Positions 7,361 through 16,121 of a stretch of 64,000 nt of DNA are shown here, in pieces. Each line of letters begins with the position of its first letter. Within the stretch, counting starts at the first letter, position 1. This DNA comes from VFJZ01 sp038321545 (lineage in GTDB: Bacteria > Actinomycetota > Thermoleophilia > Gaiellales > F1-60-MAGs149), in contig JBBQFB010000001.1 in the NCBI GenBank assembly GCA_038321545.1, forward strand, positions 1 through 64,000, in the 5' to 3' direction. The notes beneath the pieces were generated by a model, which saw only the letters and a list, made by a program, of their open reading frames with translations, did not search any database and was not told the DNA's origin. The position numbers and the translations under genes are program-made.

Positions 7361-7939
7361 ATGGCCCCCGTGTTCCCGCAGATCGGTGAAACGCTCGCCC
7401 TGAGGGTCGGAGACGACACCGAGCTCGTCGTCCGCGTCGCGCACGCGGCTCGCAACCAGATGACGGTGACTCCGGCCATTCCGGCCGCCACCGGCGAGGC
7501 CATCGAGGCGGCGTTCGTCGCTGCGGACGGCACCGGGTATCGCGTCCGCGGACACGTCGTCCACCGTGAGATCCATGAAACGAGGATCGAGGTCGGAGGC
7601 GTGACGCCGCTGGCAGGACGGTTCCTGCGACGCTTCGCGCCCGATCGTCCGCTGCTCGCCGACCTCGCGATCCGCGACGACGCGGGGATCATCTACCGCA
7701 CGGTGCAGGGCCGCGTGCGCGACGTCGCGCTGGCCGGCGCCGGCATCGCGGTGGACGGTCTCATGCAGGGCGACCAGGTGCTCGTCACGCTGACCGACCT
7801 GAACGGCGTGCGGGTGGTGTCGGAGGTTGCGGCCAGCGTCGTGCACGTTGCCGCCGGCGTCGTCGGCGTGGCGTTTGCCGAGCCGTACGACGCGGCGCCG
7901 GCCATGGCCGCTCTGGCGTCTACGGCTCGAGCCGCCTGA
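7361..7939 (+). CDS. YcgR-like PilZ-domain protein
   Basis: 192 residues. The first ~90 residues look like the YcgR N-terminal beta domain (GETLALRVGDDTELVVRV, then GHVVHREIHETRIEV). The second half resembles PilZ: RFLRRFAPDRP supplies RxxxR, but the second motif reads DVALAG, with alanine where serine is usual. This complements the first PilZ gene, which has DxSxxG but no clear RxxxR. The 3' end overlaps the end of convergent fabF by 20 bases. Probable c-di-GMP effector; the partner process is unknown. Confidence 0.7.
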   Translation: MAPVFPQIGETLALRVGDDTELVVRVAHAARNQMTVTPAIPAATGEAIEAAFVAADGTGYRVRGHVVHREIHETRIEVGGVTPLAGRFLRRFAPDRPLLADLAIRDDAGIIYRTVQGRVRDVALAGAGIAVDGLMQGDQVLVTLTDLNGVRVVSEVAASVVHVAAGVVGVAFAEPYDAAPAMAALASTARAA

Positions 7940-9164
7940 GCAGCGTGCAGCCGTTGTGGCCGCCCAGGCCCATCGAGTTGGAGAGCGCGTACTCGAGGTC
8001 GTCGATCTTCCGGGCGCCCTCGGAGACGTAGTCGAGGTCGCAGGCCGGATCCGCCTCGCGGAGGTTGATCGTCGGCGGGATGATGCCGTCGCGCAGTGCG
8101 AGCGCGCAGACGGCGGTCTCGAGCGCTCCGGCCGCACCCAGCAGGTGGCCGGTCATGCTCTTCGTCGACGACACCGGCAGCTTCGCCGCGTGCTCGCCGA
8201 ACACCGCATGGATGGCCGCGGTCTCGGCGGGATCGTTGAGCGGCGTCGACGTGCCGTGCGCGTTCACATAGGACACGCGCTCCGGCTCGAGCCCGGCCCG
8301 GCCGAGCACGGCGCGCATCATCTCGATCACGCCGATACCCTCGGGATGCGGCGCGGCGATGTGGTACGCGTCGTTGGACGCGCCGTACCCGACCAGCTCG
8401 GCGATCGGCTCGGCGCCCCGGTTGATGGCGTCGGCGAGCCGCTCGAGCACGAGCACCACCGCGCCCTCGCCGATCACGAACCCGTCGCGCGTCACGTCGA
8501 ACGGGCGTGACGCCGTCGTCACCGGCTCGCCAGGGCGTGGCTTGCCGAGCGCCTTCATGACGGTGAACCCGGCCAGCAGCACTTCGATCACGCCCGCGTC
8601 GGCGCCGCCTGCGAGCACCACGTCCGCCTCGCCGCGGCGCAGCATCTCTCCCGCCACACCGATCGCGTGGGCGCCGGTGGCGCAGGCCGAGACGACCGCG
8701 AAGTTGGGACCGCGGAGACCGAGGCCGGTCGCGATGTAGCTGGTCGGCGTGTCGACGAGGAAGTTCGGCAGGAAGTGCGGCGACAGCCGGTCGGGCCGCT
8801 CCGCCAAGATCGCCGCCTGCTCGATGACCGTCTGCATGCCGCCGACGGCGGTCCCGAACACGACGCCGGCGCGGGACGGGTTGACGGCGGGCGCTCCGGC
8901 GTTCTCCCACGCCTCGCGGGCGGCGGCCAGCGAGAGGGCGGAAACGCGGTCCATCTTGCGGGCCTCGCGACGGCCGAAGCGCTCCTCGGCGTCGAAGCCT
9001 TTCACCTCGGCCGCGACCTCGCAGCCGATCCGGGACGGGTCGAAGAGCGTGACGGGGCCGAGGCCACTGGTGCCCGCGATGAGCGAGTCCCACGTCTCCG
9101 TGATCGTCGTTCCGACGGGCGTGAGCGCCCCGATGCCCGTGATGACGATCTGATGCGGATCCAC
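7920..9164 (-). CDS. fabF: Beta-ketoacyl-ACP synthase II
   Basis: 414 residues from GTG 9164 (VDPHQIVITGIGALTPVG); upstream in-frame codons belong to the divergent gene's start region. It condenses malonyl-ACP with acyl-ACP in fatty acid elongation. The C-H-H triad is visible: C161 in VVSACATGAHAIG, the histidine of NAHGTSTPLND, and SMTGHLLGAAGA. The C-terminal SNSMGLGGHNGCTLLR is typical of FabF. It stands alone, without acpP or fabD beside it, so a specialised KAS II role is possible. A candidate -10 (TACCAT, 9174-9179) overlaps the one for the divergent M42 gene. Confidence 0.93.
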   Translation of the reverse strand: MDPHQIVITGIGALTPVGTTITETWDSLIAGTSGLGPVTLFDPSRIGCEVAAEVKGFDAEERFGRREARKMDRVSALSLAAAREAWENAGAPAVNPSRAGVVFGTAVGGMQTVIEQAAILAERPDRLSPHFLPNFLVDTPTSYIATGLGLRGPNFAVVSACATGAHAIGVAGEMLRRGEADVVLAGGADAGVIEVLLAGFTVMKALGKPRPGEPVTTASRPFDVTRDGFVIGEGAVVLVLERLADAINRGAEPIAELVGYGASNDAYHIAAPHPEGIGVIEMMRAVLGRAGLEPERVSYVNAHGTSTPLNDPAETAAIHAVFGEHAAKLPVSSTKSMTGHLLGAAGALETAVCALALRDGIIPPTINLREADPACDLDYVSEGARKIDDLEYALSNSMGLGGHNGCTLLRRLEP

Positions 9165-9173
9165 GCGGGCTTG

Positions 9174-9183
9174 ATGGTAGCGT
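9174..9183. promoter_or_regulatory. Overlapping back-to-back -10 elements, fabF and M42 gene
   Basis: TAGCGT at 9178-9183 (plus) lies 7 bases before the M42 ATG. TACCAT at 9174-9179 (minus) lies 9 bases before the fabF GTG. The two share bases, so the promoters should exclude each other. Confidence 0.45.
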
Positions 9184-9190
9184 CCCGGCC

Positions 9191-10270
9191 ATGTTGCCGT
9201 CCCCCCGGTCGTTCCTGGACGACCTTCTGCGCGCACACGCCCCATCGGGTCACGAGGAGCCGGCAGCCGCTGTCTGGCGTGACTACGCACGCCCATTCGC
9301 CCGCGTCTCCGGCGACGTGCTCGGCAGCTCGTACGCCCGTGTGGGCCCCGAATCCGGCCCGCCCGTGCTGCTGCTCGGGCACCTCGACGAGATCGGTCTG
9401 ATCGTCACTCACGTCGAGCGCGACGACGCCGACTACGACGGCCTGGTGCGCGTGCGGACGCTGGGAACGTGGGACGCGCAGGTGCTCGTCGGGCAACACG
9501 TGACCGTCCGGACGCGCTCCGGCGACGTGCACGGAGTGGTCGGCAAGGGGCCCCGGCACCTGATGACCGACAGCGAGCTGGGACGGGCGTCGACCATCGA
9601 GGACCTGTGGGTCGATATCGGCGCGCTCGACACCGCCGACGCCCTCTCCATGGTCGAGATCGGTGATCCGATCGTGGTCGACCGGCCGCCCGCGGAGCTC
9701 GCGAACGGGCGGCTCGCCTCGAAGGCGCTCGACAACCGTACCGGTGCCTGGGTCGTGCTCGAGGCGGCGCGGCGCGCGGCAACGGCCGGCTCGCTGCAGG
9801 TGCCGCTGGTGGCGGGCGCGCCAACCATCGAGGAGACGCTCGGCGATGGAGCGCGGGCGATGGCGCACACGATCGCGCCGGCCGTCGCGATCGTCGTCGA
9901 CGTGACGCATGCGAGCGATATCCCCGGCCTCGATCGCGGCGGCACCGGCCGGATCCGGCTCGGCCACGGCCCGGTCCTGACGCGCGGCCTCGGCCTGCAT
10001 CCCGGCCTCGAGGCCCGGCTGGAGGAGGCGGCGCGCGCCGCCGACATCCCCTGGCAGATGGAGGCTATGCACGTCACCTCGAGCACCTACACCGACGTCG
10101 ACGGGGCGCTGGCCGCGCTCACGGGCACCGCGGCCGCCCTCGTCTCGATCCCGCTCCGGCACATGCACTCGCCGGCGGAGGTCTGCTCGCTGGACGACCT
10201 CGAACACGCGGCCGAGCTGATCGCGCGGTTCTGCCTGACGCTGACGCCGGAGGACTCTTGGGACCGCTGA
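9191..10270 (+). CDS. M42-family metallo-aminopeptidase
   Basis: 359 residues. M42 peptidases are cytoplasmic two-metal, dodecameric aminopeptidases. H64 and D66 in GHLDEIG, D181 in KALDNRTG, D237 in VDVTHASD and H326 in RHMHSP are the expected metal and active-site residues. The Glu-Glu pair is E214-E215 in APTIEETLG, where relatives have VQEEVG. An ungapped alignment would put threonine at the second glutamate, so activity should not be taken for granted. ATG 9191 is set by the -10 seven bases upstream. The next gene starts inside its last codons. Confidence 0.85.
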   Translation: MLPSPRSFLDDLLRAHAPSGHEEPAAAVWRDYARPFARVSGDVLGSSYARVGPESGPPVLLLGHLDEIGLIVTHVERDDADYDGLVRVRTLGTWDAQVLVGQHVTVRTRSGDVHGVVGKGPRHLMTDSELGRASTIEDLWVDIGALDTADALSMVEIGDPIVVDRPPAELANGRLASKALDNRTGAWVVLEAARRAATAGSLQVPLVAGAPTIEETLGDGARAMAHTIAPAVAIVVDVTHASDIPGLDRGGTGRIRLGHGPVLTRGLGLHPGLEARLEEAARAADIPWQMEAMHVTSSTYTDVDGALAALTGTAAALVSIPLRHMHSPAEVCSLDDLEHAAELIARFCLTLTPEDSWDR

Positions 10271-10971
10271 GGCTCTCGCTGACTGCGCTCTGCGCGGCGC
10301 TCGCACTCGCAGCCTGCGGCGGCAGCGACGATGGCGCGGCGACCAGCGCGCCGGCCGCGAACGGCGACGCCGCGACGACGGCCGAGGTCGCACCCACCGA
10401 CGCCGCAACGACGGGGGGCGCGGGCGGTACGGCGTGCCAGAGCGGCGAGCCGCCGCTGGTGAACCCGAAGACGTACAAGGCGCCCCCGAAGGCGCCGGCG
10501 GGCGACATGCTGACGATGAAGACGTCCTGCAGCACGATCACGTTCCAGCTGGATCGCGACCTCGGCGGTGAGGTCGCCGACGCCGTCGCCGGCCTCGCGG
10601 CCGACGGGTTCTACGACGGGCTCACGTTCCACCGCGTGGTGCCCGACTTCGTGCTGCAGGGTGGCGATCCGGACGGCACCGGTGCCGGCGGCCCCGGCTT
10701 CTCGACCGTCAAGGCCCCACCGGACGGCTACGCCTACGCCGTCGGCGACCTCGCAATGGCAAAGACGCAGGACGAGGCACCCGGCACCGGGGGCTCGCAG
10801 TTCTTCGTGATCTCCGGCGCCCAGGGCCAGCAGTTGCCGCCCGACTACGCCGTCATCGGGCATGCGACCGATCCCGGCTCGCTCGCCACGATCGGCCACA
10901 TCGCGGCGCTCGCAGTCGAGGACGGCCCGCCGTCGCAGCCGGTCTGGATCGTCAAGGCGACCGTGTCGTGA
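10258..10971 (+). CDS. Lipoprotein peptidyl-prolyl cis-trans isomerase (cyclophilin type)
   Basis: 237 residues from TTG 10258, which overlaps the end of the M42 gene by 13 bases. The start yields a lipoprotein signal peptide, LALAAC, with the lipidated cysteine near residue 20. A low-complexity Ala/Thr linker follows, then a cyclophilin domain: FYDGLTFHRVVPDFVLQGGD and GTGGSQFFVISG contain the active-site arginine, phenylalanine and glutamine. It should fold proteins outside the membrane. It may be translationally coupled to the peptidase, although the two act in different compartments. Confidence 0.9.
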   Translation: MGPLRLSLTALCAALALAACGGSDDGAATSAPAANGDAATTAEVAPTDAATTGGAGGTACQSGEPPLVNPKTYKAPPKAPAGDMLTMKTSCSTITFQLDRDLGGEVADAVAGLAADGFYDGLTFHRVVPDFVLQGGDPDGTGAGGPGFSTVKAPPDGYAYAVGDLAMAKTQDEAPGTGGSQFFVISGAQGQQLPPDYAVIGHATDPGSLATIGHIAALAVEDGPPSQPVWIVKATVS

Positions 10972-10986
10972 GCTAGTGCTCCGCAG

Positions 10987-11007
10987 CCCGCGGACTTCCG
11001 ACGCGGG
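10987..11007. terminator. Candidate bidirectional terminator
   Basis: CCCGCG (10987-10992) pairs with CGCGGG (11002-11007) around 9 bases, inside the 39-base gap between the convergent cyclophilin and ABC permease genes. Confidence 0.5.
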
Positions 11008-11010
11008 ACA

Positions 11011-11826
11011 TCAACCGCCCGCGACGTCGCGACGCTGGAAGACGATGTACGCGAGCGCCAGGGCCGGGACGGCGTAGAGCGGGCACACCCAGGCGGCGTG
11101 GACGATGGGAGCCGTGTCGATCGGTTCGCGCAGCAGGCCCTGCCAGGCGTCGAACTGGCTCGTCAACAGGTACGGGCGCACGCCGCCGAATCCGGGGAGC
11201 ACGCCGACCAGCTGCATCAGCAGCGAGAGCATCAGCGTCCCGACCACCGCGCCCGCCGAGTTGCGGGTCAGCGTCGAGAGCATCACGCCGAGGGCCACGA
11301 CCGAGACCAGCGGCATCAGGTAGACCGCCAGGCTGACGAAGACGAGCAGCGTGGCGCGGGTGGCGCTGACCTCGGTTCCGGTCAGCGTCTTCAGCGGATT
11401 GAACCCCGACTGGATGCTGCCGGCGACGATCGCCGTCGTGACCATCAGCGTGATCGCCAGGATGGAGTAGGCGGCGGCGACGAGCACCTTGCCGGCGAAC
11501 ACCTGGCCACGGTTGATGGAGCGCGTCAGGATCGTCTTCAGCGTCCCGTTCTGGTCCTCGGAGGCGACGATGTCGCCAGCCACCAGCGCAGCGATCAGCG
11601 GGAACAGCCAGATCGACCCGAACACCAGCATCAGCAGCGGGATGGCGAGGCCGCTCGACCGCACGGACGCGCCGAACGGCTCGTCGGTGGGGGCGCCGTT
11701 CTGCACCGCGAGCGCGCCGACGAACAGCAGCGGGGCGCCGATCGCGGCGGCGAGGCCCAGGTAGGTTCGCTTCTGGGACACGAGCTTGCGTGCCTCCCAG
11801 CGGCTGACAGTGAGCACTCCGGGCAT
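11011..11826 (-). CDS. ABC-2 type transporter permease
   Basis: 271 residues with about six hydrophobic segments (for example LAIPLLMLVFGSIWLFPLIA and VSVVALGVMLS). SEDQNGTLKTILTRSINRGQVFAGK is the conserved cytosolic loop of ABC-2 permeases related to NatB and YhaP. It forms the membrane part of an exporter with the ATPase upstream; their stop and start share one base (TGATG at 11826). The substrate is unknown. The LolA-like gene and two-component system beside it suggest envelope stress or export of an envelope-active compound. Confidence 0.88.
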   Translation of the reverse strand: MPGVLTVSRWEARKLVSQKRTYLGLAAAIGAPLLFVGALAVQNGAPTDEPFGASVRSSGLAIPLLMLVFGSIWLFPLIAALVAGDIVASEDQNGTLKTILTRSINRGQVFAGKVLVAAAYSILAITLMVTTAIVAGSIQSGFNPLKTLTGTEVSATRATLLVFVSLAVYLMPLVSVVALGVMLSTLTRNSAGAVVGTLMLSLLMQLVGVLPGFGGVRPYLLTSQFDAWQGLLREPIDTAPIVHAAWVCPLYAVPALALAYIVFQRRDVAGG

Positions 11827-12797
11827 CAGACGGCCTCCAACGCCGGCTCGCCGACCGGCGGATCGGTGGTGGCCGAAGCGAGACCATCACCCTCGGTGAT
11901 GGCGAAGAACAGCTCTTCGAGCGTCGCCGTGACAGGAACCAGCGAGCGCAGCGCGATGCCCTCGCCGGCCAGGGCCAGCGACAGCTCCTCGACCGCTCGC
12001 GGCTCGGTGGCGACGAACGCGACGTGATCGGCGAGCCGCACGACATCGCGAACGCCGCGGCGCCCGGCCGCGAAGGCCGCGGCGCGGTCGTCGTCGGCGG
12101 TTGTCATGCGGTACCGGCCGGCGGCGCTCGCGAGCAGGTCGGCGAGCGGGCCCTGGTACACCATCCGGCCCCGCTGGACGATGCCGACGGCGTTGCACAG
12201 CTCCTGCACCTCGTCCATCAGGTGGCTCGACAACAGGACGGTCATCCCGTCGTCGGCGAGCCGGCGGATGAGCAGGCGCATGTCGCGCATGCCCGCCGGA
12301 TCGAGTCCCGTGGCCGGCTCGTCGAGCAGGAGCAGCCGCGGTGCGCGCAGCAGCGCGCCTGCGATGCCGAGGCGCTGGCGCATGCCGTGCGAGTACCCGC
12401 CGACGCGGTCACCCGCGCGGTCGGCGAGCTCGACGGTGTCGAGCGCGGCATCGATGCGACCGGCGGCCCCGTCACCGTCGAACGCGGCGACCAGCTCGAG
12501 GTTCTTCCGGCCGGTGAGATAGGGATAGAACCGCGGCGCCTCGACGAATCCCGCCACGCCGTCCAGCGCTGCGGCGCCCTCCGCGAGCGGATCGCGCCCG
12601 AACAGCCGGGCGGTGCCGGCGGTCGGGCGGATCAAGCCGAGCAGCATCCGCAGTGACGTCGTCTTTCCTGCGCCGTTCGGACCCAGGTAGCCGTAGACGT
12701 CGCCGGGCTGGACGACCAGGTCGATCTCGTCGACCGCTCGCAGCTCGCCGTAGACCTTGGTGAGTCCGCGGGCCTCGACCGGGAGCGCGTCCGCCAT
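11826..12797 (-). CDS. ABC transporter ATP-binding protein
   Basis: 323 residues. Walker A GPNGAGKTT (about 40-48), signature YSHGMRQRLGIAG, and Walker B LLLLDEPATGLDPAG with the catalytic glutamate are intact. The C-terminal ~90 residues are the regulatory tail common in exporters of the DrrA/NatA/CcmA type. It powers the permease encoded directly downstream. It also shares one base with the stop of the upstream LolA-like gene, so all three form one operon. Confidence 0.93.
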   Translation of the reverse strand: MADALPVEARGLTKVYGELRAVDEIDLVVQPGDVYGYLGPNGAGKTTSLRMLLGLIRPTAGTARLFGRDPLAEGAAALDGVAGFVEAPRFYPYLTGRKNLELVAAFDGDGAAGRIDAALDTVELADRAGDRVGGYSHGMRQRLGIAGALLRAPRLLLLDEPATGLDPAGMRDMRLLIRRLADDGMTVLLSSHLMDEVQELCNAVGIVQRGRMVYQGPLADLLASAAGRYRMTTADDDRAAAFAAGRRGVRDVVRLADHVAFVATEPRAVEELSLALAGEGIALRSLVPVTATLEELFFAITEGDGLASATTDPPVGEPALEAV

Positions 12798-13987
12798 CAG
12801 GACACGGCGTCCCGCGCCGCGGCCTCGGCGGCAGCCGCCGGAACCGAGCCGATCACGGTGTAGGCGACGCCGCCCTTGGCGACGCGGACGATGCTGCCGA
12901 GCGCCGTCGAGAGCTCGGTGCCAGAGGCACCGCCGATCGACACCGTGGGCAGGTCGAGACCTCCCGGCGCCTTGGCCGCCGCCGGATCGGCCTTCTGCTC
13001 GAGCACGACGATCGATCCCAGCCCGTGGCCGTAGACGAGCAGCGCACCGGTTTCGCCGTTTCTGCCGCCGACGCTGCGCAGCGTCGTGCGCTGGAGGCCG
13101 GCGACGCTGGCCGGGGCGTGCAGCGGGAAGGCGAGCTTCGCCTGCACCTGGGCCGGCGTCTCCGCCACGTCCTGCGCACCGCCGTCGGTGCCGGCCTTGT
13201 GATCACCGGCCAGCTGGGCCAGATCGACGGTCTGCACCTTCGCGCCCGCCGGCAGCCCCACGGCGAGATCGCCCGCAGAGATCGTGCCGTACGAGATGTC
13301 GGTCGCCGCAATCTCCAGCGTCGGCTGCGACGCGCCGCGGGCGTAGACGCCGATGCTCAACGGCACGCCGCGGACGGCATCCCAGGCGAGGGCGACCGCG
13401 CCGACCAGCCCGCCGTTAGCGGCCGGGCCGACCCGCACCTCGTAGGCCGGCCGTCCCGCGACGGTGGTGGGCGTGGCGTTCGACACCAGTGCCTGGCCGG
13501 CGACGCGGTCGAGCACCTTCTGGATGTCGGCGGCGGTCGGCACCGCGTCCTTCGGAGCTGCGACGTCCGGCTTCCGCGCCGGGAGCACGAACCGGTAGAC
13601 GGTGCTGGTCGCCGGCTGGGTGACCGTCACCGACGAGCCGTCGCCCACGATCTGGGCGTCCCCGGAGGGCGACTGGATCTCGAGGCGGAAGCGCCCGTCG
13701 CCGGACGCCCACAACCGCCCGCTGCCGCCCGCCACCAGTGGCGAGCCGCCGCCGACGATGCTCGTGTCGATCAGCTTGTTGGTGAACGTGATACGGGCCG
13801 TCACGCCGGGCACCGCGGGCGCCGCCGCGGCGTCGGCGAGGGCCTGCGCGAGCGGCTTCGGCGGGGGTTTCGCGGTGGACGCGGACAGGGTGCCGGCCGC
13901 GACGGCGACGGATGCCGCACCGACCGCCACCACTGCGGTCGCGGCGGCGATCAGGCGGCTGGTGGATGTCTGACGGACGAAGCTCAC
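12797..13987 (-). CDS. Exported LolA/RseB-like protein
   Basis: 396 residues from GTG 13987 with GGAGG 5 bases upstream. A signal or anchor segment covers about 10-32 (LIAAATAVVAVGAASVAVAA). The region 60-250 reads like the open beta-barrel LolA/MucB-RseB fold: ARITFTNKLIDTS, GDGRFRLEIQSPSG, YRFVLPARKP, GRPAYEVRVGP, VPLSIGVYARG. Actinobacteria lack the Lol pathway, so it more likely binds lipids or senses envelope state. First gene of the ABC operon. A direct-repeat box for an OmpR-type regulator lies at its promoter. Its exact function is unknown. Confidence 0.75.
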   Translation of the reverse strand: MSFVRQTSTSRLIAAATAVVAVGAASVAVAAGTLSASTAKPPPKPLAQALADAAAAPAVPGVTARITFTNKLIDTSIVGGGSPLVAGGSGRLWASGDGRFRLEIQSPSGDAQIVGDGSSVTVTQPATSTVYRFVLPARKPDVAAPKDAVPTAADIQKVLDRVAGQALVSNATPTTVAGRPAYEVRVGPAANGGLVGAVALAWDAVRGVPLSIGVYARGASQPTLEIAATDISYGTISAGDLAVGLPAGAKVQTVDLAQLAGDHKAGTDGGAQDVAETPAQVQAKLAFPLHAPASVAGLQRTTLRSVGGRNGETGALLVYGHGLGSIVVLEQKADPAAAKAPGGLDLPTVSIGGASGTELSTALGSIVRVAKGGVAYTVIGSVPAAAAEAAARDAVS

Positions 13988-14042
13988 GATGGCCTCCGGG
14001 TACGGTCGCTACGGACGGCCGCTGGCAGCCGCACCCGGGTTG

Positions 14043-14071
14043 TATCCGGCAACCTTGAGAGCGCCTTGAGA
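14043..14071 (-). promoter_or_regulatory. Response-regulator box and promoter of the LolA-ABC operon
   Basis: On the minus strand TCTCAAGG occurs twice (14064-14071 and 14053-14060), 11 bases apart start to start, as expected for a head-to-tail OmpR-family dimer. A -10-like ATACAA (14043-14048) follows with no -35, so the box sits where an activator would replace the -35. The adjoining two-component genes are the obvious candidate. Confidence 0.55.
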
Positions 14072-14072
14072 A

Positions 14073-15407
14073 TCACCGCAGGACGGGCAGGTCGATCGTG
14101 AACCGCCCGCCCCGGACGCGAACGGTGCCGCCGTGCCGCTCGGCCGTGCTGCGCACGATCGCGAGGCCGAGGCCGGAACCGGGCCGGCCCGACGTCTCCG
14201 CGCCACGCCAGAACCGGTCGAAGGCCCGTTCGGCGGCGTCGCCGACGAGCCCTGACCCCTCGTCGGAGACGGTCACCAGAGCCCGGTCGTCACGCTCCTC
14301 GAGGGCGACGGTGACCACGCCTCCGGCCGGCCCGTGCAGGAGCGCGTTCTCGATCAGGTTCCGCACGGCGCGTTCGAGGGCCGCCTCGTCGCCGAGCACC
14401 CGGACGGGGTGCGGTGCCGTCACGACGACGGGTGCCGATGCGCCCCGCCGGACGACCTCGTCGAGGCGGACGACGCCCGCCGGCGGCCCGGCACCCTCCT
14501 CCCGGGCCAGGGCGATCAGGTCGTCGAGGGTGCGCGAGAGCCGTTGCGCGTCGGCCTCCAGGTCGGCGATCGCCGCCGGGTCTGCGCCGTGCCGCGCGAC
14601 GAACGCCGCGTTTCCGAGGAGCGCCGTGATCGGCGTCCGCAGCTCGTGGGCGGCGTCGGCCACGAACCGCCGCTCGCGCTCGCGAGCGGATTCCAGCGAC
14701 GCGAGCATCCGATTCAGGGTGTCGGCCAGCCGGGCCACCTCGTCGCCCGTTGCCGGGGCGGGCAGCCGCTCGTCGCCCGCGGCGCTCCGGCCGATCGCGT
14801 CGGCCGCGTCGGTGAGCCGGACGAGCGGCCGCATCGCCCGCCGCGTGAGCACCCACGCCGCGATGACGCCGGCCAGCACCCCCAGCAACGCCGCAACCAG
14901 CGTGACCCGGCGGATGTCCGACAGGTTCTCGTTCAGATCCGACACGTCCGCCGCGACCACCACCGCACCCGCGTCACCCCCGCCGATCGGCGCGATCGGC
15001 GCGACCGCGATCCGCAGGTGGCGGTCGCCCGCACGCCGGCTCGCCAGCGTCGGGCGTCCCGTGGCCACGGCGCGTGCCACCAGGTCGCCGGCGGGCAGGA
15101 CGCGTCCGCCGAGCGCCAGCGAGCGGTGCAGCAACCGGCCCTGTCCGTCCACCACCTCGACCAGCAGCGCGCGACCGGCGACCGCGCTGTCGAGGGCGCC
15201 CGGCGCGTCCAGCAGCGCCGGCGTCGTCGCCTGCAGCGCGACGATCTCGGTCGCACGGGCCCGCAGACCATCGTCGAGGGACTGGCGCAGCGCGTTGCCG
15301 ACGACCACGAGCACGCCGCCTCCCAGCACCAGGGTCGCGATACCGATCGCCACCGCGGCGGCCGTCGCGACCCGCGCCCTGAGCGTGCGCGGCCCGCGAC
15401 CGCTCAT
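14073..15407 (-). CDS. Sensor histidine kinase (HAMP/HisKA/HATPase)
   Basis: 444 residues from ATG 15407, which overlaps the response-regulator stop by 4 bases. Two membrane helices (about 15-38 and 155-180) enclose an extracellular sensor of ~115 residues. HAMP follows, then HisKA with H254 in DAAHELRTPIT, and a HATPase domain with RNLIENALLHG and GSGLGLAIV. It is the membrane partner of the OmpR-type regulator encoded upstream. The gene ends at the box upstream of the LolA-ABC operon, so the five genes likely form one signalling-export unit. The stimulus is unknown. Confidence 0.92.
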   Translation of the reverse strand: MSGRGPRTLRARVATAAAVAIGIATLVLGGGVLVVVGNALRQSLDDGLRARATEIVALQATTPALLDAPGALDSAVAGRALLVEVVDGQGRLLHRSLALGGRVLPAGDLVARAVATGRPTLASRRAGDRHLRIAVAPIAPIGGGDAGAVVVAADVSDLNENLSDIRRVTLVAALLGVLAGVIAAWVLTRRAMRPLVRLTDAADAIGRSAAGDERLPAPATGDEVARLADTLNRMLASLESARERERRFVADAAHELRTPITALLGNAAFVARHGADPAAIADLEADAQRLSRTLDDLIALAREEGAGPPAGVVRLDEVVRRGASAPVVVTAPHPVRVLGDEAALERAVRNLIENALLHGPAGGVVTVALEERDDRALVTVSDEGSGLVGDAAERAFDRFWRGAETSGRPGSGLGLAIVRSTAERHGGTVRVRGGRFTIDLPVLR

Positions 15408-16063
15408 CGGTCGAGCATGAAGCCGACGCCGCGGACGGTGCGCAGGAGCGGTGGCGGGCCGAGCTTCCGCCGCAGGTAGCCGACGTACTGGTCGACGACG
15501 CTGGCGACGGCCGCCCCGCCCCACACCTCGGCCACCGCCTGCTCACGGGTCACGACCGCCCGCGGGTGCAGCAGCAGCAGTTCCAGCAGGTCGGCCTCCC
15601 GCCCGGTGAGCACGAGATCGCGTCCCGCGCGCGCCGCCGACCGCTGATCGACGTCCAGCACGAGGTCGTCGAACGCCAGCATGCGGGGCGGGACGCGGCC
15701 GCGCCGGAGCAGCGCGCGCAGGCGCGCGGCCAGCTCCTCCGGCGCCACGGGCTTTGCCACGTAGTCGTCGGCACCGGCGTCGAGGCCGGCCACTCGCTCG
15801 GCCACGCCGTCGCGCGCCGTCAGCAGGAGAACGGGCACGTCGAGGCCGGCGGCGCGCAGGCGGCGGCAGACGGCGAGCCCGTCGAGGCCGGGCATCATCA
15901 CGTCCAGCACGACGGCGTCGGGCATCCGCCGCTCGATCGCCGCGAGGGCCGATCCGCCATCGCCGACGGTGTCGACCGAGAACCCCTCCGCGCCGAGCGT
16001 GCGCGCCAGCATCCTGCAGATCGAGGGGTCGTCGTCGACGACGAGCACGGCGGGCTCCGACAC
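15404..16063 (-). CDS. OmpR/PhoB-family response regulator
   Basis: 219 residues from GTG 16063. This start is supported by TATAGT 7 bases upstream and by the domain beginning at once with PAVLVVDDD. The receiver domain has the acidic pair, the phospho-aspartate in VVLDVMMPG (about 53), the threonine in LLLTARD and lysine in DYVAKP. The winged-helix DNA-binding domain spans about 125-219 (LVLTGREADLLELLLLH, YVGYLRRKLG, TVRGVGFML). It is first in the operon with its kinase. Likely target: the direct-repeat box at 14053-14071. Confidence 0.93.
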   Translation of the reverse strand: MSEPAVLVVDDDPSICRMLARTLGAEGFSVDTVGDGGSALAAIERRMPDAVVLDVMMPGLDGLAVCRRLRAAGLDVPVLLLTARDGVAERVAGLDAGADDYVAKPVAPEELAARLRALLRRGRVPPRMLAFDDLVLDVDQRSAARAGRDLVLTGREADLLELLLLHPRAVVTREQAVAEVWGGAAVASVVDQYVGYLRRKLGPPPLLRTVRGVGFMLDR

Positions 16064-16070
16064 CCCGCTG

Positions 16071-16076
16071 ACTATA
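16071..16076 (-). promoter_or_regulatory. -10 element of the response-regulator/kinase operon
   Basis: TATAGT on the minus strand, 7 bases before GTG 16063 (leaderless type). Confidence 0.6.
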
Positions 16077-16121
16077 TCCGCGGGCAGGTTGGCCGCCGCT
16101 GGCCCGGCCCCGCCCCGTTGA

